Positions 19,582 through 23,198 of a DNA stretch of 23,198 bases are shown here, piece by piece. A model generated the notes under the pieces. That model made no database searches, was not told where the DNA came from, and saw nothing but the letters and a program-made list of their open reading frames with translations. The position numbers and the translations under genes were made by a program. Each line of letters starts with the position of its first letter. The stretch's first letter is position 1. The DNA lies in IMG/VR virus record IMGVR_UViG_3300018481_000002, positions 1 through 23,198 of that record; one strand, given 5' to 3'. Source of the DNA: a virus.

Positions 19582-19792
19582 CCTTCAACTCCCATCGACT
19601 GATCAGGTACTCCCTGGTGGCGAAGCCGTTTGAGTTCTTCTTCGCCTTCCACCAAGGACCATCGGTCTTCTGTCCACCCTCTGTCCAGGTCACCGGGCCG
19701 AGAGCAGCCTGCGCAAGTTCCAACTTGCCGAAGACACCCAGAAGCTCGCCCGTGTCGTACGGAATTATCTCTTCAAGGACGTAGACGTACAT
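19568..19792 (-). CDS. Small protein resembling DUF7336-type proteins
   Basis: This 74-residue protein has AGGAGA before its ATG. The pattern MYVYVLEEIIPYDTGELLGV followed by FGKLELAQAAL is the strand, turn and GVF-x-x-x-E-x-A-x-A-A helix typical of small phage proteins in that group; the rest is mixed (WTEGGQKTDGPWWKAKKNSN, YLISRWEL). The role is unknown. It follows the unusual stem-enclosed leader at 19810-19926, the only gap in this part of the operon larger than 100 bases, so its expression may be controlled by that structure. Confidence 0.6.
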   Translation of the reverse strand: MYVYVLEEIIPYDTGELLGVFGKLELAQAALGPVTWTEGGQKTDGPWWKAKKNSNGFATREYLISRWELKDGEA

Positions 19793-19930
19793 GGTTTCTC
19801 CTATCTACACGCGGCGCGGGCGCAGGTACTAGCTCGCCGCATCCCAGGGCCAGAAAGGTCAAGGAACCCCGGGCGGGGTCATGGCGGTCCTTCGGATCAT
19901 GCCCTTCCGTTGACGCCCGCGCCGCGCTGC
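19793..19930 (-). ncRNA. Structured intergenic RNA, 13-bp GC stem enclosing 91 bases
   Basis: CGCGGCGCGGGCG (19810-19822) and CGCCCGCGCCGCG (19914-19926) are perfect complements. On the minus strand the stem begins 4 bases after the stop at 19931 and ends 17 bases before the next start, with the Shine-Dalgarno site just after it. The enclosed part has further stems: AAGGA...TCCTT around ACCCC-GCCC-GGGGT, and a short TCC-GAA-GGA. It could be a non-coding RNA, an attenuator or a riboswitch-like leader; no known class is recognised. Confidence 0.45.
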
Positions 19931-20215
19931 TTACTGGGTTATCCCCAGGCTGGTCATGACGTCTGCGATCTCTTCATCGGTGGGTGGAGGACATTCGAGG
20001 TCGATCTCCACCACGTACCAGGTGTTTCCGGACTCGACGCCCTTGCACCTCCAGATCAAAGGAGGCTGGCCATCGAACCGCTCCGTCAGTTCGATCAGTT
20101 CAACCACTTCGCCGGTCTCGAATCGGTGCTGCCAGTCGGCCTTGTCACCCGTCACGATGACGTGATCGCCAACCTTGAACCCCTTCTTCGACACTTGCTG
20201 AACTTGCTGAGTCAT
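19931..20215 (-). CDS. Small protein of a tandem paralogue pair (copy A)
   Basis: The ATG at 20215, 6 bases after GGAG, is preferred to a TTG at 20221 and gives 94 residues. It begins with a basic start and a GD-type strand pair (FKVGDHVIVTGDKADWQHRF, ETGEVVELIELTERF), then WYVVEIDLECPPPTDEEIAD and VMTSLG. The next gene upstream (20218-20523) encodes a protein with the same blocks in the same order, so the two are tandem duplicates. The GD-x-V-x-VTGD part resembles small SH3-like barrels. The function is unknown; the stop is 4 bases before the large stem of the structured leader. Confidence 0.65.
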   Translation of the reverse strand: MTQQVQQVSKKGFKVGDHVIVTGDKADWQHRFETGEVVELIELTERFDGQPPLIWRCKGVESGNTWYVVEIDLECPPPTDEEIADVMTSLGITQ

Positions 20216-20217
20216 CG

Positions 20218-20523
20218 TCAACTCCCTCCACGAATGCTTGCCAACACCTCGGCGATCTCATCGTCAGTCGGTGGAACCCATGCGTGTTTCAGATCCTGCT
20301 CGGCCACGTACCAGGAGCGGTCATGGTCCAGCGTTAAGGCCTCCCAGATGACGAGAGTTTCCTCGTGCCCGTGACTTTCCAGGATCGGGTTTTGAAGCTC
20401 CACCTCAACACCAGGCTCGTAGTTGTGACCCCAACGTGCGGTGTCACCAGTGACGATCGCGGTGTCGTGCTCCTGGAAGTTGCTGACCTCTAAAGCTTCG
20501 AAGTGGGTTCTGCTCTTGGACAT
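20218..20523 (-). CDS. Small protein of a tandem paralogue pair (copy B)
   Basis: This 101-residue protein has TAGGAG six bases before its ATG. Blocks shared with the protein at 19931-20215 are the NFQEHDTAIVTGDTARWGHN strand pair (IVTGD-x-A-x-W-x-H), EPGVEVELQNP, WYVAEQDL and the PPTDDEIAEVLASI end. The clear pairwise similarity and adjacency show a tandem duplication within the phage. The role is unknown. It ends by overlapping the site where the previous gene starts, so both copies are translated from one message. Confidence 0.65.
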   Translation of the reverse strand: MSKSRTHFEALEVSNFQEHDTAIVTGDTARWGHNYEPGVEVELQNPILESHGHEETLVIWEALTLDHDRSWYVAEQDLKHAWVPPTDDEIAEVLASIRGGS

Positions 20524-20678
20524 GACTTGCTCCTAGCGATCCGCTTCTCCAACGTCTTCTTCGAGACGCCCATCCGCTTGGCGATCTGAGCCAGCGAGAG
20601 GCCGCTCCCCCGGAGGAACTCAAGGTTCTCCAAGAAAGCGGCCTCTCTGTGGCTGGACCAGTCAGGCTGAGCCGTCAC
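20490..20678 (-). CDS. Small helix-turn-helix protein
   Basis: The likely start is the GTG at 20678 (62 residues), because the longer frame upstream has Arg/Pro-rich unlike composition and covers the previous gene. Residues 23-45 (SLAQIAKRMGVSKKTLEKRI) are a classic helix-turn-helix, with a basic tail (ARSKSCPRAEPTSK). It is likely a transcriptional regulator or the small DNA-binding partner of a recombinase. It overlaps the gene upstream by 17 bases and the gene downstream by 34 bases, the largest overlap here. Confidence 0.65.
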   Translation of the reverse strand: MTAQPDWSSHREAAFLENLEFLRGSGLSLAQIAKRMGVSKKTLEKRIARSKSCPRAEPTSKL

Positions 20679-20868
20679 TGGACGACATCTCAGCGACCTT
20701 CTCCGGCTCCACGGCCTCTTTGACCTCCAGGATGGTCCCGTAGGAGGCAAGCAACCGCTTGACCTCCTCCATCTCCCCTTGGTCAACCGCGAGCTTCGTG
20801 AGTCGGCTTACCTCACGGTCGAACTGCTTCCACCAGCCTTCACTGGCCGGTCTCACTTGGCGTGTCAT
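20662..20868 (-). CDS. Small protein, function unknown
   Basis: This 68-residue protein has AAGGAGGAG before its ATG. It is basic at the N-terminus (MTRQVRPASEGWWKQFDREV) and helical throughout (SRLTKLAVDQGEMEEVKRLL, ASYGTILEVKEAV), ending in an acidic, Ser-rich tail (EMSSSDGSA). No Cys or membrane segment. It is between two genes, one a helix-turn-helix protein. It shares ATGA with the gene upstream. No family is recognised. Confidence 0.6.
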   Translation of the reverse strand: MTRQVRPASEGWWKQFDREVSRLTKLAVDQGEMEEVKRLLASYGTILEVKEAVEPEKVAEMSSSDGSA

Positions 20869-21173
20869 GACTCCTCCTTCTCGATCTTCGTGATTATGGA
20901 CGATCGTCTGAACCTCTCGAACAGGTCCGGCATCTCCGGGTCGTCGAACCAGATAAACGATTGCCCGCCTATCTCAGGCCATTTTTCAACCCGTGTGATC
21001 GGATGAGGTCGACCGTCGTACAGGAATGGCCCGGCATGACTGTCCGGTCCAGGCCTGCGTTCGTACGTCATGGCGTCCAGGTCCCACAGGTGGGTGCTTC
21101 CTTGGGTGGTCACCAACCATCTGCCGGTCATGTCCTCCGTCAGACGTTCAACCGTTGCCACGTCAGGCGACAT
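20865..21173 (-). CDS. Conserved-type small phage protein
   Basis: This 102-residue protein has AGGGAG six bases before its ATG. The block GRWLVTTQGSTHLWDLDAMT, YERRPGPDS resembles a small recurrent actinophage protein that begins with a strand, an ST-x-x-x-x-DLD turn and an R-x-PG element, followed by an aromatic strand (QSFIWFDDPEMPD) and a basic end. No function is known. It overlaps the RuvB-like gene by 11 bases and shares ATGA with the next gene. Confidence 0.6.
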   Translation of the reverse strand: MSPDVATVERLTEDMTGRWLVTTQGSTHLWDLDAMTYERRPGPDSHAGPFLYDGRPHPITRVEKWPEIGGQSFIWFDDPEMPDLFERFRRSSIITKIEKEES

Positions 21174-22332
21174 CGGTAACTCCCTTCCCTACAGAGATGA
21201 ACTCCTCCGCCCGAGCAATCCCAGACGGAGTCAGACGACGACCCCGAGGGGTCCGGTCAACCAGCCCGCGTTCCACCAGGAAACGCTCCACCCGACCGAT
21301 GCCCTGCTTGGTCTCACGCAGGATCTGCTGGATCGCAGCCTCACCCACGATGTACTCCACGCTGCCGTCCTTGGTCTCACGACCGAAGTACTGACGCATC
21401 GCAGTCAGGTAGTGGATGTGCGTCCTGGTCAACCCATCCGGCTCCACCTCCAAGAACTCCAACAGTTCATCGGGTGTCGGGTTTCGCTTCAACGCCTTCG
21501 CCATCGCACGGCACGCCAGCACCATCTCCTCGATGATGCGAGGTGTCCCACGGCAAGCGTCAGCGATCGCGAACGCCGTCCGGTCCTCCACTTCAGCTAG
21601 GGCCCGGTGCCGGTCCGCGAAGGTGATCGCGATCCGACCCAGGTCCGTCAAGGAGTACGCCCCGAAGTACGGCTTGATCTTGAACCGGTCCAACACGGTG
21701 TCAGGGAGCGTGTCCTTGTCCGTGGTGGCACCGATGATCGTGATGTCGTCCAACGGAACCGCCTCCCCGTTGGGGAGGTACGCCACCCGGTCCTCCAACA
21801 CCTTGAGCAGGATCTCTGCCCCACGCTTCCCACTGTCGGCGAGCTTGTGGATCTCGTCGATGAACAGGATGTCCTTGTCGCGCAGCTGAGTGGCTGCCTC
21901 GACCAGCGTGTACATGTTGAACGGAGGAACCAGTTCGATGATCTTCACGCCCATGGTCTTGGCGATCAGACGTGCCATCGTGGTCTTGCCGACACCCGGA
22001 TACCCGGACGCCAACAGGATGTGCGGAAGAGCCTCGTCCATCTCCTTCGCCGCCTGGATGTACACCATCAACTGCCGCTTCAACGGCTCTTGGCCGATGT
22101 AGTCCTCCCAGTCGTCGGGCATCTGCACAGTGGCGAAGTCCAGGTGGTTGATCGGGGAGATCCCCGGCTGATCCTCATCACTGTGTACATGAACATCGAT
22201 CTGCGTCGGTTCTATGTTCTGGATCGCCCGCACGATCTGTGCGGCTTGGCGGTCCTGACCGTGCCGGAACAGGGCGTACCCGGTTCCGAGCATCATGGCG
22301 TCGGTTGCGTCGAACTCGTCAAAATCACTCAC
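21163..22332 (-). CDS. ruvB: RuvB-like Holliday-junction branch-migration ATPase (AAA+)
   Basis: A 389-residue AAA+ protein starting at GTG behind AAGGAGG. Walker A is at 110-118 (GYPGVGKTT), Walker B at 155-160 (ILFIDE), sensor 1 at about 203-204 (ATTD), an arginine finger at R216 (VLDRF) and sensor 2 at R265 (RGTPR); a RuvB-type winged helix follows (RFLVERGLVDRTPRGRRLTP). Bacterial RuvB works as hexameric rings with RuvA to move Holliday junctions. This protein has a 75-residue N-terminal extension, and no RuvA or RuvC gene is visible here, so it may use host RuvA or act alone on replicating phage DNA. It opens the minus-strand DNA-metabolism set. Confidence 0.9.
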   Translation of the reverse strand: MSDFDEFDATDAMMLGTGYALFRHGQDRQAAQIVRAIQNIEPTQIDVHVHSDEDQPGISPINHLDFATVQMPDDWEDYIGQEPLKRQLMVYIQAAKEMDEALPHILLASGYPGVGKTTMARLIAKTMGVKIIELVPPFNMYTLVEAATQLRDKDILFIDEIHKLADSGKRGAEILLKVLEDRVAYLPNGEAVPLDDITIIGATTDKDTLPDTVLDRFKIKPYFGAYSLTDLGRIAITFADRHRALAEVEDRTAFAIADACRGTPRIIEEMVLACRAMAKALKRNPTPDELLEFLEVEPDGLTRTHIHYLTAMRQYFGRETKDGSVEYIVGEAAIQQILRETKQGIGRVERFLVERGLVDRTPRGRRLTPSGIARAEEFISVGKGVTDVA

Positions 22333-22362
22333 ATTGGCCTCCTTGGGCCTGAGTTACGCATC

Positions 22363-22914
22363 CTACTCCAGGATCTCGTCGAACACCGGTACTTCCTGCT
22401 CCGGTGCTCCCTCCACCAGCTCACCCAGACGGTTGCCGTGGGCTCGCATGATGCCCCGACGGTTCTCCTGATCCACACCCTCATGACGAGACGCGTAGTA
22501 GAAGACACCGTCGACCATCTGCCCGTTCTTCTTCGCCTTCTTCAACATCTTCGGGTCGAACATGTTCTCCGTCGTGTCATCACCGAGACCAACCTTCGTC
22601 TTCCGAACGAAGAAGAACCAGGTCGCCTCCACCCGTCGCGCCTCCTTGGCGAGACGAGTCAGATAGTCCCCGAGCGACTCGTGATCCTCCGGCGTATGCA
22701 ACCAGCAGGTGGTGGCGTTGGCCAGGACCGCGATCGGGTTGATCTCACCATCGGCTGCCAAGAAGGCGAACCGGGTGCTCTCGATGTGCCGCTCTACAAA
22801 CTCGGCGAACGCATCCTCCCCCACGTTGGGGGTTTGAACGTCCGTCGAAAACAGTCCAGCAAAATCGTCTGGTTCCAGCTCGTCGAAGATTCCGGAGAAC
22901 TCATCGTTGTCCAT
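22363..22914 (-). CDS. Protein of unknown function (183 aa)
   Basis: The ATG at 22914 with AGAGGAG upstream is chosen; the frame stays open further upstream but that part lacks a ribosome-binding site. Acidic N-terminus (SGIFDELEPDDFAGLFSTDV), a mixed domain (EFVERHIESTRFAFLAADGE, TRLAKEARRVEATWFFFVRK), then a segment with MFDPKMLKKAKKNGQMVDGV and FYYASRHEGVDQENRRGIMR, and an acidic end (PEQEVPVFDEILE). No metal, nucleotide or membrane motif is visible. It precedes the RuvB-like gene by 30 bases and may share its message. Confidence 0.6.
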   Translation of the reverse strand: MDNDEFSGIFDELEPDDFAGLFSTDVQTPNVGEDAFAEFVERHIESTRFAFLAADGEINPIAVLANATTCWLHTPEDHESLGDYLTRLAKEARRVEATWFFFVRKTKVGLGDDTTENMFDPKMLKKAKKNGQMVDGVFYYASRHEGVDQENRRGIMRAHGNRLGELVEGAPEQEVPVFDEILE

Positions 22915-22952
22915 GTGTCTCCTCTCGTTGGCCTTGTGGGCCACGATCGACG

Positions 22953-23180
22953 TCACTCGGGTGGAGCGACATCAACCTTCTTGCGACGTGCGTCCACCTG
23001 TCGGCGGGCAGCGTTGCTGAGTGTTCGGTGTAGCCAAAGCATCACTGGCGTGTCCCCCGCTGCTTCCTCGAACAGTGAAGCCTCATCCCCATCAAAGCGC
23101 AGGCGAAGACGGACAGATCCGTCATCCTCCCGGGCGAAGAAGTTGGGGGAGTGCTTCTTCCTGGGCTTCGCTTCAGTCAT
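22953..23180 (-). CDS. Small protein with a possible ribbon-helix-helix fold
   Basis: This 75-residue basic protein reads a strand (GSVRLRLRFDGDEASL), a helix (FEEAAGDTPVMLWLHRTL) and a second helix (SNAARRQVDARRKKVD), which is the order of a ribbon-helix-helix DNA-binding domain, with acidic residues at the turn. The upstream sequence (GAGG nine bases before ATG) supports the start. The gene at its upstream side lies outside the window, so its promoter cannot be judged. A DNA-binding role is inferred from pattern only. Confidence 0.45.
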   Translation of the reverse strand: MTEAKPRKKHSPNFFAREDDGSVRLRLRFDGDEASLFEEAAGDTPVMLWLHRTLSNAARRQVDARRKKVDVAPPE

Positions 23181-23198
23181 CGGTTCCTCAGTCTTCGT

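Overview
The window looks like part of the genome of a tailed double-stranded DNA phage of a high-GC Gram-positive host, most likely an actinobacterium such as Streptomyces. The grounds are the GC-rich sequence, the frequent GTG (and one TTG) starts, long runs of small genes joined by TGATG, ATGA or GTGA overlaps, Shine-Dalgarno sites close to AGGAGG, and the families present: phage sigma factor, HNH and LAGLIDADG endonucleases, tail-fibre-like proteins, tyrosine recombinase, RuvB-like ATPase and zinc-knuckle small proteins. Host and phage cluster are inferences. No convincing tRNA, CRISPR array or insertion sequence was seen.

Layout. Bases 1-11876 are read on the plus strand. They begin with the 3' end of a winged-helix-like protein, a 28-residue Cys-rich micro-ORF and a sigma-70-family factor, followed by a strong hairpin (1149-1183). 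A regulatory gap with two small palindromes leads to a small virion-like protein. A second gap precedes a run of small genes (DUF1508-like, helix-turn-helix, two unknowns) that ends in adjacent HNH and LAGLIDADG endonucleases. From 4257 to 11876 there is a probable tail or appendage cassette of small beta-rich proteins. It ends in a 1393-residue protein built from about fifty 18-residue repeats, interrupted by one carbohydrate-binding-like jelly roll.

A convergent gap (11877-12206) holds several hairpins, a branched fold and a micro-ORF region. From 12207 to the right edge everything is on the minus strand, in one tightly packed transcription direction. Read in transcription order, from high to low coordinate, it runs: a possible ribbon-helix-helix protein, an unknown, a RuvB-like AAA+ ATPase, many small conserved-type proteins including two tandem paralogues and several CxxC zinc proteins, a tyrosine recombinase, a metallophosphoesterase, a one-helix membrane protein, a secreted Cys-rich protein and a DUF4406 protein.

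How it fits together (inference). The plus strand is a late or virion module with its own transcription factor and host-binding appendages. The minus strand is an early or DNA-metabolism and host-takeover module. The most unusual items are: the giant repeat protein with an inserted sugar-binding-like domain; the exported 22-cysteine protein joined to the membrane-protein gene through a G7 tract that forms a perfect -1 slippery heptamer; the 13-bp GC stem closing a structured leader at 19810-19926; an ideal Shine-Dalgarno site facing ACG instead of ATG at 11927; and a tyrosine recombinase inside an operon with no room for an attP beside it.
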